DNA from: Halopiger aswanensis
Lineage (GTDB): Archaea; Halobacteriota; Halobacteria; Halobacteriales; Natrialbaceae
Direction: 5' to 3'
Length of the DNA stretch: 64,000 nucleotides
NCBI RefSeq assembly: GCF_003610195.1
Contig: NZ_RAPO01000001.1
Location: 558,001-622,000, forward strand
Under the pieces are notes generated by a model that did no database searches, was not told the origin of the DNA, and was given only the letters and a program-made list of their open reading frames with translations. This document shows positions 41,902 through 49,728 of the stretch, one piece after another. Made by a program: the position numbers and the translations under genes. How positions within the stretch are numbered: position 1 is the stretch's first letter; every line of letters starts with the position of its first letter.

Positions 41902-43178
41902 CCGTCGGTCACCTCGCGTTCTCGAGAAGGCGGTGTGGCGACGAACGCGCGGGTCGGCGTCGCCGTCGTCGGCGCAATGCGATCAGTATCGGTGTCGGTC
42001 GCTCCGCTGGTATCGACGGTGTCGACGGTCCCGTCCCGGTTCTCGCTCCCGTTCCCATCGACAAACGCCCACTCGTCCCCGCTGTGAACGCCCAGTACCT
42101 CGTCCGCAGTGAGACCGATATCGCCGTCCTCGAGTACCTCACGGCCCTCGAGTGCGGTGATCGGTCGCCCGGCCGCCTCGAGAAGCGCCGCGGCCTCGAA
42201 CGCGGGCGCGTCGCCGCTCGGGAGAACGGCGATCCGACAGCGATCGGCACCGAGTAATCGGCCGGCGTCGCTCGCTGCGACACGCACTGTGAGCCGTCCC
42301 GGACCGCCCTCGAACCCGGCATCCGCAGCGCGGAAGCCGATCGGCCGGGACGGAGAACGGGCGTCCGACTCGCCTTCCTCTGACGAAGCCGCACTACAAA
42401 CCGCGAGGACGTCGGCCTCGAGGGTTGCGGTGACGGCGGACTCGTCACCGTCGCTGTCACCAGCGACCCCGATCGCGACGCGGTCGCCCGGTTCGATCCC
42501 CGTCGGAAGCAACCCGGTGACCGTGACGGCTCGCGTGCCGCCGGCGAGCGACGTCGCGATAGCTCTCGTCGGCGGTGCGGCGGTGATCGTCGCGCGGCCC
42601 CGGCCGTCGATCGCGACGGCTACCTTCGACAGGTCGTGCGTCGACCGGAGCCGTTGCTCGAGTCGTCGCTCCAGTTCCGAGAGTTGCAAGTCCGCAGGGA
42701 ACCGCCAGGAACCATCTGCGAGGGCCGTCCGCAGGTCCGGTGACAGCCCCGGATAGCCGTCGAACTCGCGGATCGAACCGGCCGAGCGGACCGTCACCTG
42801 CCCTATTGCGTCGACAGCATCGATCGCGTCCGCGGACAGGGCCGTACCGCGCACGAGCGGCACCGCCCGATCCCGCGGGAGTTCGGTCGCAATCCGGTTC
42901 CCCTGCGCGACCGCGATGATTCCAAACGTCCCAGCGACAGTCGCCGCCAGCACGACTCGAGGACCGTGCTCGAGGCCGGCACTCGGGTCGAAAATCCCGA
43001 CGACGATGCCCGCACCGATCGCGACCGGAACTGTGGCAAGCCCGGCGGCAAGAGGGAGGGTTCGATCGGCGCCGATCCCGACAGCGAGTACACCGAGACC
43101 GGCGAGCAGCGCCGGTCCGAAGCCGAGCAGTAACCCGTACGCGATGCCGAGCAGCGACTCGTACGGTAGATCGGTCAT
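41898..43178 (-). CDS. Membrane protein with TrkA-C-like cytoplasmic domains (first copy)
   Basis: From the ATG at 43178 (426 residues; the frame opens 21 codons earlier) the protein has three to four membrane spans in the first about 110 residues (SLLGIAYGLLLGFGPALLAG, LPLAAGLATVPVAIGAGIVV, VVLAATVAGTFGIIAVA). A cytoplasmic region follows with TrkA-C-like beta-rich units (GLLPTGIEPGDRVAIGV, GPGRLTVRVAASDAGRLLG and LTADEVLGVHSGDEWAFV). No TrkA-N domain or channel selectivity filter is visible. It starts four bases after the MinD-RecA gene stop. Shares architecture with the next gene. Confidence 0.78.
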   Translation of the reverse strand: MTDLPYESLLGIAYGLLLGFGPALLAGLGVLAVGIGADRTLPLAAGLATVPVAIGAGIVVGIFDPSAGLEHGPRVVLAATVAGTFGIIAVAQGNRIATELPRDRAVPLVRGTALSADAIDAVDAIGQVTVRSAGSIREFDGYPGLSPDLRTALADGSWRFPADLQLSELERRLEQRLRSTHDLSKVAVAIDGRGRATITAAPPTRAIATSLAGGTRAVTVTGLLPTGIEPGDRVAIGVAGDSDGDESAVTATLEADVLAVCSAASSEEGESDARSPSRPIGFRAADAGFEGGPGRLTVRVAASDAGRLLGADRCRIAVLPSGDAPAFEAAALLEAAGRPITALEGREVLEDGDIGLTADEVLGVHSGDEWAFVDGNGSENRDGTVDTVDTSGATDTDTDRIAPTTATPTRAFVATPPSREREVTDG

Positions 43179-43182
43179 CGGC

Positions 43183-44493
43183 TCACCTCTGGTCACCGCG
43201 GTCGGCGTTCGATGGCGACTCGATCGGGTCCGTACCCGCATTCACGGCGTCGAAATCGATCGGAACCGTGCCGATCGCGCCGGCGTCCGGTCGGTACTTA
43301 GTCACCGAAACGGCGTGGCCGACACCCGCCTCGAGGCCGGAACCGACGGTCTCGAGTTCGAACACGGCGTCGGCCACTCGAAGCGTCGCCGACCGATTGG
43401 CGGGGTCATCGAGGCAGTGGAGGATCGCGAGGCCGCCGGTTTCGGTCACCCGCTCGGACAGCGTATCGAGGAACGAGACGTACGCCGAGCGATCCCGTCG
43501 CTCGAGTTCGTCGACCGGATCGACGATTAACGTGGCCGCGTCCGGGAGGTTCTCGACGAGCGTCGTCGCCTCCTCGAGGGCGTCGGCGCCGGCGACGCGT
43601 CTGATCGTCGGTTCGCCGGCGGCGACCGTAGCCGTCTCGATGGCACGCCGAACCGTGTCCCGCGACTGTTCTGTCGAGAGATAGAGTGTCCCGCGGAGTT
43701 CGGTCGCTCGGTAGAGGAGCCGCTCGGCCTGACTCGCGGGATCGGCGACGAGCGCGACGATAGAGCCCGCGGGGAGCCCGTCGTCGAGGTGCCGATCGAG
43801 GGCGTCCGCGCCGATGGGGAGCCGATCGCCGTCGGTCGTCGGCGGCGCCCGTTCGCGCGGGGACTGTGCGCGCAACCGCTCGACGATCTCGTCGAACGCC
43901 GCCGCGACCTCCTCGTTCGCCAGCGGCGAGGGGCGGTCGGGGACGCAGCCCAGTATCGGCACGCCGCGCCACTCGGCCGCGCGGTCGGGCACCTCGGATC
44001 GACGGTTCATGACGGCGCCGTAGATCGGGACGCCGAGTCGCCGCGCCACGTCGATCGTCGTCTCCGCGGCCTCGAGGCTCCGCTCGGAATCGCCGGCGAC
44101 GACGATCACGCCGTCGGCGCTCCGAAGCGGTTCGACGAGGTCGGGGCCGGCGCCGGCGGGGCAGTCGAGCAGTACCTGCGTGCCCTGGAGGTCGCCCCGA
44201 TCGGCGAGGGCGTCGAACTCGAAGGCGTCCGCCGGTTTCGGTGCAGGAACGATCCCGACGGCCGATTCGCGTGGATGTTCCTGTGCGATCTCTTTCAGCG
44301 TCGAGTCCCGCTTGAGGGCGGCGAGCGTCGGCTCCCGGTCCCGATCGGTCACGACGTGCAGGTTCGGTAGCTGTCGGTCGGCGTCGATCGCGATCGCCGG
44401 GGTTGGAGGATCTGCCCTGGCGAACGCGGTCGCGAGACCCATCGTGACCGTGGATTTGCCACAGCCGCCTTTCGAGCCAGCGATGGCGATCAT
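43183..44493 (-). CDS. MinD-like ATPase fused to a degenerate RecA/KaiC-like domain
   Basis: This 436-residue protein is the first gene of the operon. Residues about 1-225 are a MinD/ParA ATPase with deviant Walker A AGSKGGCGKSTVTMGLA and a Walker B-type VLLDCPAGAG. Residues about 230-410 follow the KaiC/RadA pattern: LPIGADALDRHLDDGLPAGS, then VALVADPASQAERLLYRATE where the P-loop should be, and ATLIVDPVDELE as Walker B. The expected GxxxxGK[ST] is missing from the second domain, so it probably does not hydrolyse ATP. A GTTCATAAG element 23-31 bases upstream is a promoter candidate. Confidence 0.85.
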   Translation of the reverse strand: MIAIAGSKGGCGKSTVTMGLATAFARADPPTPAIAIDADRQLPNLHVVTDRDREPTLAALKRDSTLKEIAQEHPRESAVGIVPAPKPADAFEFDALADRGDLQGTQVLLDCPAGAGPDLVEPLRSADGVIVVAGDSERSLEAAETTIDVARRLGVPIYGAVMNRRSEVPDRAAEWRGVPILGCVPDRPSPLANEEVAAAFDEIVERLRAQSPRERAPPTTDGDRLPIGADALDRHLDDGLPAGSIVALVADPASQAERLLYRATELRGTLYLSTEQSRDTVRRAIETATVAAGEPTIRRVAGADALEEATTLVENLPDAATLIVDPVDELERRDRSAYVSFLDTLSERVTETGGLAILHCLDDPANRSATLRVADAVFELETVGSGLEAGVGHAVSVTKYRPDAGAIGTVPIDFDAVNAGTDPIESPSNADRGDQR

Positions 44494-44568
44494 ACCCGCT
44501 CTGGCCGCGCCATCCCTTATGAACTCCCGCTTGCGCGGGTCGGCCGGAAAAATAGAACGACGGGCTGC

Positions 44569-45522
44569 TCAGTCCGACGACGCCTCGCTCCCGTCGGCCG
44601 ACTCGTCGGACGCAGTCCCGGACTCGGACTCGGACTCGCTCGAGTCCGCGCCCGAACTCGACCCCCGATTCGCCCAGTCGCCGTAGAGGTACGACCGTTC
44701 GTAGCCCGCGCCGGTCACGGCGTCGCCGATGACGACCAGCGCGGAGGCGCGGTAGCCGGCCTCCTCGACCTTGTCGGCGATGTCGGCGATCGAACCGACG
44801 AGCACGTCCTCGTCCGGCCAGGAGGCGTGGTAGATCACCGCGACCGGCGTCTCGGGGTCCGCGCCGTCTTCGAGCAGGCGATCCATCGTGTCCCGGACGG
44901 CGTGGGTCCCGAGGTAGATACAGGTCGTCACGTCACCCATCTCCACGAATTCGGCAATGTGGTCCTCCTCGGGCTCGAGCGTCTTGCCCTGCGGGCGGGT
45001 GAATGCGACGTGGTTCGACACCTCGTTGAGCGTCAGTTGTGTCCGCAGCGTCGCGCTCGCGGCGAAGGCGGAGGTGACGCCGGGGACGAAGTACGTCGGC
45101 ACGCCCTCGTGTTCCAGCGCGTCCATCTGCTCGAGAGCGGCCCCGTAAATTGCCGGATCACCGCTGTGGAGTCGGACGACGTTGCGCCCCTCCTCGTAGG
45201 CGTCCCGCATCAGCGGGATGAGCTCCTCGAGGTCCTTGCCGACCGAGTTCACGAGTTCGGCGTGCCCGCAGTATTCGTCGAGCAGTTCGCTGTTGACCAG
45301 CGAGCCCGCGTGGACCACGAGGTCCGCGTCCTCGAGCAGTTCCTTCCCGGCGACGGTCAGCAGGCGCGGGTTGCCGGGCCCGGCGCCGACGAACGGGATG
45401 CCCTCCTGCTCGTCGCCGGCGCTGTGCTCGAAGACGCGGTCGTCGAGTTGCTCGCGCCGGCGGTCGGACTGGGAGTCGATCGCCGTCTGCGGGTCGTTCG
45501 CGTCCGAGGTGTCGTCGCTCAT
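44569..45522 (-). CDS. cbiF: Cobalt-precorrin-4 C11-methyltransferase
   Basis: This 317-residue protein is a SAM-dependent tetrapyrrole methylase. After an acidic lead of about 40 residues, IPFVGAGPGNPRLLTV opens the fold, with VHAGSLVN, LHSGDPAIYGA, YFVPGVTSAFAASATL and LTLNEVSNHVAF following, all CbiF/CobM-type. It methylates C11 of the corrin precursor. The C-terminus is Ser/Glu/Asp-rich and disordered. It overlaps cbiL by four bases, making cbiT-cbiL-cbiF one coupled set. Confidence 0.93.
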   Translation of the reverse strand: MSDDTSDANDPQTAIDSQSDRRREQLDDRVFEHSAGDEQEGIPFVGAGPGNPRLLTVAGKELLEDADLVVHAGSLVNSELLDEYCGHAELVNSVGKDLEELIPLMRDAYEEGRNVVRLHSGDPAIYGAALEQMDALEHEGVPTYFVPGVTSAFAASATLRTQLTLNEVSNHVAFTRPQGKTLEPEEDHIAEFVEMGDVTTCIYLGTHAVRDTMDRLLEDGADPETPVAVIYHASWPDEDVLVGSIADIADKVEEAGYRASALVVIGDAVTGAGYERSYLYGDWANRGSSSGADSSESESESGTASDESADGSEASSD

Positions 45523-46370
45523 CGGTCGCCTCCGCGCCGGCGTCGCTCGCGGTCCTCGACGGGTCCGTAGTCGCCGCTTTCGTATCCCTCCGCGCGCTCG
45601 AGCGCGACGAGTTCTTCGCTAGTTAGTTCGCGTCCGCCGTCCGCGACCGGCTCGCTATCGGTCGTCGCGTCGTCCGACTCCTCACCCGTCTCGAACGCCG
45701 CCGTCGCCGGTTCCACCTCGAGATCGCTCTTTTCGGCGTAGGCGAGCGTGTAGTAGTCGCGCTCGTCGATCTCTTCAGGGTCGTCGGTGACGATCGTCTC
45801 GCCCTGCTCCATGAACAGCCGGCGGCCGTAGGTCACGTCGTAGCCGGCCTCGAGGAGCCCTTCGTGGGTCGCGGGCGCGTCGGTAACCTTGAACAGGATC
45901 ATCCGATCCGGTCCCGTCGGGCTCGCGCCGCTTGCGGCTTCCCGCAGCGCGAGGCCCGCGCCGGCCTCGATCTCGATCCCCATCGCGGTCGCGAACGCGG
46001 TGACGGCGCTGACGCCGGGGACGATCTCGAGGTCCATGTCGGGGTGGAAGGCGTCGATCGTCCGGCGCAGGTGGCCGAAGGTCGAGTAGACGTTCGGATC
46101 GCCCAGCGTAACGAAGGCGACGTCGCCCTCGCGAGCCTTCGGGGCGACCTCCGCGGCGGCCTCCTTCCAGGCTCGCCGGAGCTTCTCCTCGTCTTTCGTC
46201 ATCGGGAAATCCAGGTCGCCGATCTTGCCTTCATCGACGTGCTCGAGCGCGACGCTCCGAGAGAGGCGGCCCGGTGAGTAGACCACGTCTGCGCTCTCGA
46301 GCACGTCCTTCCCGCGGACGGTGACGAGATCGGCTTCACCGGGGCCGAGGCCGACGCCGTAGAGGGTCAT
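45519..46370 (-). CDS. cbiL: Cobalt-factor II C20-methyltransferase
   Basis: This 283-residue protein has the tetrapyrrole methylase fold in the CbiL/CobI form: LYGVGLGPGEADLVTVRGKD, VYSPGRLS, DFPMTKDEEKLRRAW, VTLGDPNVYSTFGHLRR and EIVPGVSAVTAFATAMGIE. It adds the methyl group at C20 that is later lost with ring contraction. The normal fold ends near residue 215; a further acidic extension follows. It starts within the cbiT stop (four-base overlap) and its own stop overlaps cbiF. Confidence 0.93.
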   Translation of the reverse strand: MTLYGVGLGPGEADLVTVRGKDVLESADVVYSPGRLSRSVALEHVDEGKIGDLDFPMTKDEEKLRRAWKEAAAEVAPKAREGDVAFVTLGDPNVYSTFGHLRRTIDAFHPDMDLEIVPGVSAVTAFATAMGIEIEAGAGLALREAASGASPTGPDRMILFKVTDAPATHEGLLEAGYDVTYGRRLFMEQGETIVTDDPEEIDERDYYTLAYAEKSDLEVEPATAAFETGEESDDATTDSEPVADGGRELTSEELVALERAEGYESGDYGPVEDRERRRRGGDR

Positions 46371-46948
46371 CGGCTCACCTCGCCGTCCGAATCCGAATCG
46401 GGCGTCGCGCTCCCGACCAGCATGTAGACCGGGTTATCCGAGTCGAAACTCGTCGCCCCGGCGAGTTCGTAGCCGTGGCTCACCTGGAACTGGACGACCT
46501 CCTCGAGAATATCGCGCTCGCGGAAGGCCTCGGTCGCCTTCCCGGCGACCTCGAGCCGCGAGACGTTCATCACGATGCGGTCGACCTCGGTCGCGACGGC
46601 GTGATCGAGGACGGCCTCGAAGTTGCGGCTCCCGCCCAGAAAGAGCGCGTCGGCGTCGTCGGGCAGTCCCTCGGGGGCTTCCGCGTTTCGAAGCTCGACG
46701 TCTGCGCGGATCGAGTCCTCGTTCGCGGCGAGGTTCTTTTCGGTGGTCTCGAGGCGTTCGGCCTTCCGCTCGAGGGCGGTCACCCGCCCGGCCCGCTGTG
46801 CGGCTTCGATCGTGACGGCCCCCGTGCAGGAGCCGACCTCGGCGAAGTGGTCGTCCGGCTCGAGGGCGAGTTTCGAGCGGACGACGGCTCGGACCTCCGA
46901 TTTCGTCGGTCCGGCCTTCGCATCGTATGGCAGCGCGATGGGTGGCAT
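46367..46948 (-). CDS. cbiT: Cobalt-precorrin-6B C15-methyltransferase (decarboxylating)
   Basis: This 193-residue protein (ATG at 46948; a GTG directly before it is possible) is a Rossmann-type SAM methyltransferase: ALPYDAKAGPTKSEVRAVVR at the start is typical of CbiT, followed by the SAM loop AEVGSCTGAVTIEAA, TALERKAERL and ALFLGGSRNF. It methylates C15 and decarboxylates the C12 acetate. It heads the cbiTLF set and has its own promoter with a dyad operator candidate. Confidence 0.92.
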   Translation of the reverse strand: MPPIALPYDAKAGPTKSEVRAVVRSKLALEPDDHFAEVGSCTGAVTIEAAQRAGRVTALERKAERLETTEKNLAANEDSIRADVELRNAEAPEGLPDDADALFLGGSRNFEAVLDHAVATEVDRIVMNVSRLEVAGKATEAFRERDILEEVVQFQVSHGYELAGATSFDSDNPVYMLVGSATPDSDSDGEVSR

Positions 46949-46975
46949 CACGCGTGGAATCAGCGGCCGGGCCTA

Positions 46976-46989
46976 AAACAATTTTGTTT
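46976..46989. promoter_or_regulatory. Dyad AAACAA-TT-TTGTTT over the cbiT promoter
   Basis: A perfect six-base inverted repeat with a two-base spacer lies 28-41 bases upstream of the cbiT ATG, overlapping the position of the TATA/BRE elements. It is an obvious operator candidate in an otherwise GC-rich gap of about 100 bases between cbiA and cbiT. Confidence 0.5.
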
Positions 46990-47054
46990 GGTGTAGCGCA
47001 ACTACGGTTGCTTACTCGACGGTGGCCCGAGCCGTAGCCGACGCGCGCCGTTCG

Positions 47055-48371
47055 TTATCTGCTCCCCGACGCGATGCGCTCGAGGAACCGATCGAACGCG
47101 CCGCTCTCGGGGTGGACGTGGACGTACGTTCCCAGCGACTCGTACTCGGTGAGCCCGTCGTGTTCGCCGTCGATACCGTCGCCGCGGACCGTCTCGAACG
47201 CGAAGCGCGCGTCGGCATCGACGTCGGCGCTCGAGTAGTGGAACTCGTGGCCGCGGATCGACTCGCCGGCGTCGGCGGTCAGCGTCCCGTCGAGGGCCTC
47301 GAGTTCGACGTGATCGAGCGCCTGGTAGCGGTCGTGCATCGCGACGTCGGCGGGGAGGATGCCGGCCATCTCGTGGCGATCCCCGTCGGCCGTCGTCAGC
47401 GATCGACTCATCGCCATCAGTCCGCCACACTCCCCGAGGACGGGCAGTCCCTCGCTCGCCAGTTCCCCCAGTTGCGAGAGCGTGTCGGTCGACTCGAGTT
47501 CCGCGGCGTGGAGTTCGGGGTAGCCGCCGGGGAGGTAGACGCCGTCGCAGTCCGGGACGGGATCGCCTGCCAGCGGCGAGAACGTCACCACGTCGGCGCG
47601 CTCGCGGAACCGCTCGAGCGTGGCCGGATAGCGGAAGCAGAAGGCGGCGTCGCTGGCGACGGCGACGGTGGCCTCGACCGAGTCTGCGGGCTGGCCGGGT
47701 TCCTCGGGCGCCGGCGGTTCCCTCGCAACCGCGGCCAGCCGTTCAGCCTCGAGCGATTCGGCGGCCTCCCGAAGCGCCTCGGTCGGCGGCGCCGCCTCGT
47801 CGCCCATCTCGAGGCCCAGGTGCCGGTCCGGAATCTCGAGGTCGCCGTTCGGCGGGATCCGGCCGAAGTACTCGAGATCGTCGGGCAGCGCGTCCCGGAT
47901 ACCCTGCTCGTGGCGGCCGCCGTGGGCGCGCTGGGCGACGACGCCGGCGACCTCGATATCGCGCCCGATCGTGTCGGCGTACTCGCGGAATCCCAGCGCC
48001 GTCGCCGCGACGCTCTCCATCCCCGCTTTGGCGTCGACGACGAGGACGACCGGCAACTCGAGGGCTTCGGCGACCATCGCCGTGCTCGAGCCGTCGCCGT
48101 CGTACAGTCCCATCACGCCCTCGACGACGCAAATGTCGCCCTCGCCGCGGCGGTAGTTTCGGCGGAGCCCGCCCTCGCCCTCGAGCCACAAGTCGAGGGT
48201 TCGCGAGGGTCGGCCCGCGACGGCCTTGTGGTGGCTCGGATCGATGAAGTCCGGCCCCGCCTTCGCGGGCTGAACGTCGTAGCCGGCGTCCTCGAGCGCC
48301 TGCACGATCGCCAGCGTCGCAACCGTCTTCCCGACGCCGGAACTGACGCCGCCGAGGACGAATCCGTTCAT
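47055..48371 (-). CDS. cbiA: Cobyrinate a,c-diamide synthase
   Basis: From the ATG at 48371 (438 residues) the protein starts MNGFVLGGVSSGVGKTVATL, the P-loop start of CbiA/CobB, followed by VVEGVMGLYDG and VVLVVDAKAGMESVAATALG. The C-terminal glutamine amidotransferase half has DGVYLPGGYPELHAAEL, the nucleophile LGECGGLMAMS and a late RGHEFHYSS. It amidates the a and c side chains using glutamine and ATP. Length is normal. It is upstream of cbiT on the same strand with a gap of about 100 bases. Confidence 0.95.
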   Translation of the reverse strand: MNGFVLGGVSSGVGKTVATLAIVQALEDAGYDVQPAKAGPDFIDPSHHKAVAGRPSRTLDLWLEGEGGLRRNYRRGEGDICVVEGVMGLYDGDGSSTAMVAEALELPVVLVVDAKAGMESVAATALGFREYADTIGRDIEVAGVVAQRAHGGRHEQGIRDALPDDLEYFGRIPPNGDLEIPDRHLGLEMGDEAAPPTEALREAAESLEAERLAAVAREPPAPEEPGQPADSVEATVAVASDAAFCFRYPATLERFRERADVVTFSPLAGDPVPDCDGVYLPGGYPELHAAELESTDTLSQLGELASEGLPVLGECGGLMAMSRSLTTADGDRHEMAGILPADVAMHDRYQALDHVELEALDGTLTADAGESIRGHEFHYSSADVDADARFAFETVRGDGIDGEHDGLTEYESLGTYVHVHPESGAFDRFLERIASGSR

Positions 48372-48479
48372 CGGTCGTCCACCGAGCACCGACCGAGTCC
48401 ATCTGTCCGACCGGCACCGTCGATCGTGCGGGACGTAGCCATTGTAGTTGGGTTAGAACAAGTGAACTTGAATCCGTCG

Positions 48480-48750
48480 GTGAGACCGAGGACGGACCAC
48501 TCGTCGGCGAGCGAGCGCATCGCGGTGGCGGAGACGGTTGCACCGGCGACGCAGTGCTCCGACGCGGTGTGCCTCGCCTCGCTGTGGATTCGGCCGTCGT
48601 CCGATGGCACGAAGAGCATCACCGTCGGCGCGACATCGCTGACGTATTCCGCGTCGCGCCGGCGTGCATCGACGTCGACCCGGCGTGGTCGGACTCCCCG
48701 CTGACCGTCGCGCGCAGCCGGGTGCTCCCGTATATCCCGTCGGTTTCCGT
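48480..48750 (-). pseudogene. Decayed M20-family amidohydrolase (N-carbamoyl-amino acid hydrolase/allantoate amidohydrolase type)
   Basis: In one minus-strand frame (about 48670-48740) the sequence reads GIYGSTRLRATVSGESDHAG and then STSMHAG. This matches the M20/HyuC pattern GxxxxRLxVTVxGEADHAGTTPM. Just downstream, in another frame, it reads DAEYVSDVAPTVMLFVPSDD, then GRIHSEARHTASEHCVAGAT, matching the C-terminal HDAxxVxxVAPTxMxFVPSxxGxSHSxxE signature. The two signature blocks are in the right order but nearly adjacent and in different frames. So the middle of the gene has been deleted with a frameshift and the N-terminal catalytic part is gone. A start for a residual 84-codon frame exists at 48622 but is unlikely to matter. 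Confidence 0.65.
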
Positions 48751-48857
48751 GGGTAGCCTCCCGTCCGAAATAGACGGCCGGTGTCGATACGACCGGCCCG
48801 ATTCGTCAGGAAGAAACAACGACAAGATTTTTGGCAGCCAGCGGTGATTCATCTTCC
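48751..48857. promoter_or_regulatory. Promoter region of the small membrane protein gene
   Basis: The right part of the 486-base gap between cbiA and the next gene contains AACAACGACAAGATTTTTGGC (48817-48837), with the AT-rich core about 25-35 bases before the ATG at 48858. The rest of the gap is the M20 remnant and a cbiA-proximal stretch (48372-48479) with no clear feature. Confidence 0.4.
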
Positions 48858-49073
48858 ATGTCCGCAGCGATCGAGAGGGCGCGCGCATTTCGAGGATCAC
48901 GACGTGCGAACGCAGTCGCGTCGGTACTCCTTCTCGTCGCCGGTCTCTACAACCTGCTGCTCGAAGAGGGAACGATCTTCTACGGGCTCGGGGCCTTCTT
49001 CCTCGTCGTCGGTCTGTTAGGACTCTACAAGCTCTTCGCTGGTGAGAGTTTAACCGAGACGGTCGCCTCGTAA
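48858..49073 (+). CDS. Small membrane protein
   Basis: This 71-residue protein starts MSAAIERARAFRGSRRANAV and then has two predicted membrane spans: ASVLLLVAGLYNLLLEEG and YGLGAFFLVVGLLGLYKLF, with a short loop. The end is acidic (ESLTETVAS). The ATG at 48858 is preferred to one nine codons earlier because an AT-rich core lies about 25-35 bases before it. No function can be assigned. Confidence 0.65.
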   Translation: MSAAIERARAFRGSRRANAVASVLLLVAGLYNLLLEEGTIFYGLGAFFLVVGLLGLYKLFAGESLTETVAS

Positions 49074-49319
49074 CGTCGCGGAAACCGCGCTAGCAACGAC
49101 CGTTCCCCGCGGCCCACCGAGGAACGCGGAACGCCGGAACTGTCACACCCGGATCGACCGGGAAGCCGATGTCGAGGTCGACCGGAAGGCAACGACGCGA
49201 CGGGTGCCGAACGGCGAGCGGCGGCCCGGAACGCCCTCGAGCGAGCGTCTCGAGATTGTGCCACCCAGACCACCGACGAACTTAACCGCTCGAGTCGGCT
49301 ACGACCGTCGGATCGAATT

Positions 49320-49502
49320 ATGACTGGGAACCAAGAGCGCGGGGACGACGGACTCGAGACCGACCAGCACCTCCGCCGAGCGCTGCAGCACCTGAGCGAG
49401 GCGCGAGACGACGAGGACCTCAGGAAGACGAACGCCGTCGCGCTCGAGGAGGTCGAGAGCACCGTTTCGACGGTGCTGCGGGAGTACGAACAGGACGAGT
49501 GA
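49320..49502 (+). CDS. Small acidic helical protein
   Basis: This 60-residue protein (MTGNQERGDDGLETDQHLRR, then a helix ALQHLSEARDDEDLRKTNAV and ALEEVESTVSTVLREYEQDE) is predicted almost entirely helical and highly charged. The length, acidic bias and codon use look genuine. It may bind another protein; nothing more can be said. It lies between gaps of about 220-250 bases that hold no recognisable features. Confidence 0.55.
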   Translation: MTGNQERGDDGLETDQHLRRALQHLSEARDDEDLRKTNAVALEEVESTVSTVLREYEQDE

Positions 49503-49728
49503 GGCGACGACGATCGGCGGGTCGTCTCGCGAGGGCACCCGATCGCGAACCGAGAGCGGAGCACCGATCGACACGGTCCCTCGACGGTGCGCGTAGATAT
49601 TACCGATTCGCGAACCGACTTGTTCTATTCAACTGAGGTACAGATACACCGATGATATTCGCGAGCGCCGTCCTCGAGCCAAACCGATCGCAGGTCGAAC
49701 CGAACCCGGAGATCGGGGGTGAACGGTA

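Noticed and set aside
40669-43178. Calling the two membrane proteins potassium transporters
   Set aside because: No channel filter, TrkH-type pore or TrkA-N domain is visible; only TrkA-C-like units and a few membrane spans.
46952-47054. Cobalamin riboswitch before cbiT
   Set aside because: The gap is about 100 bases and lacks a B12 box; a short dyad is the only clear feature.
48368-48622. Intact 84-residue gene on the minus strand
   Set aside because: It is the C-terminal piece of the M20 hydrolase remnant with the upstream part in another frame; it lacks any catalytic region.
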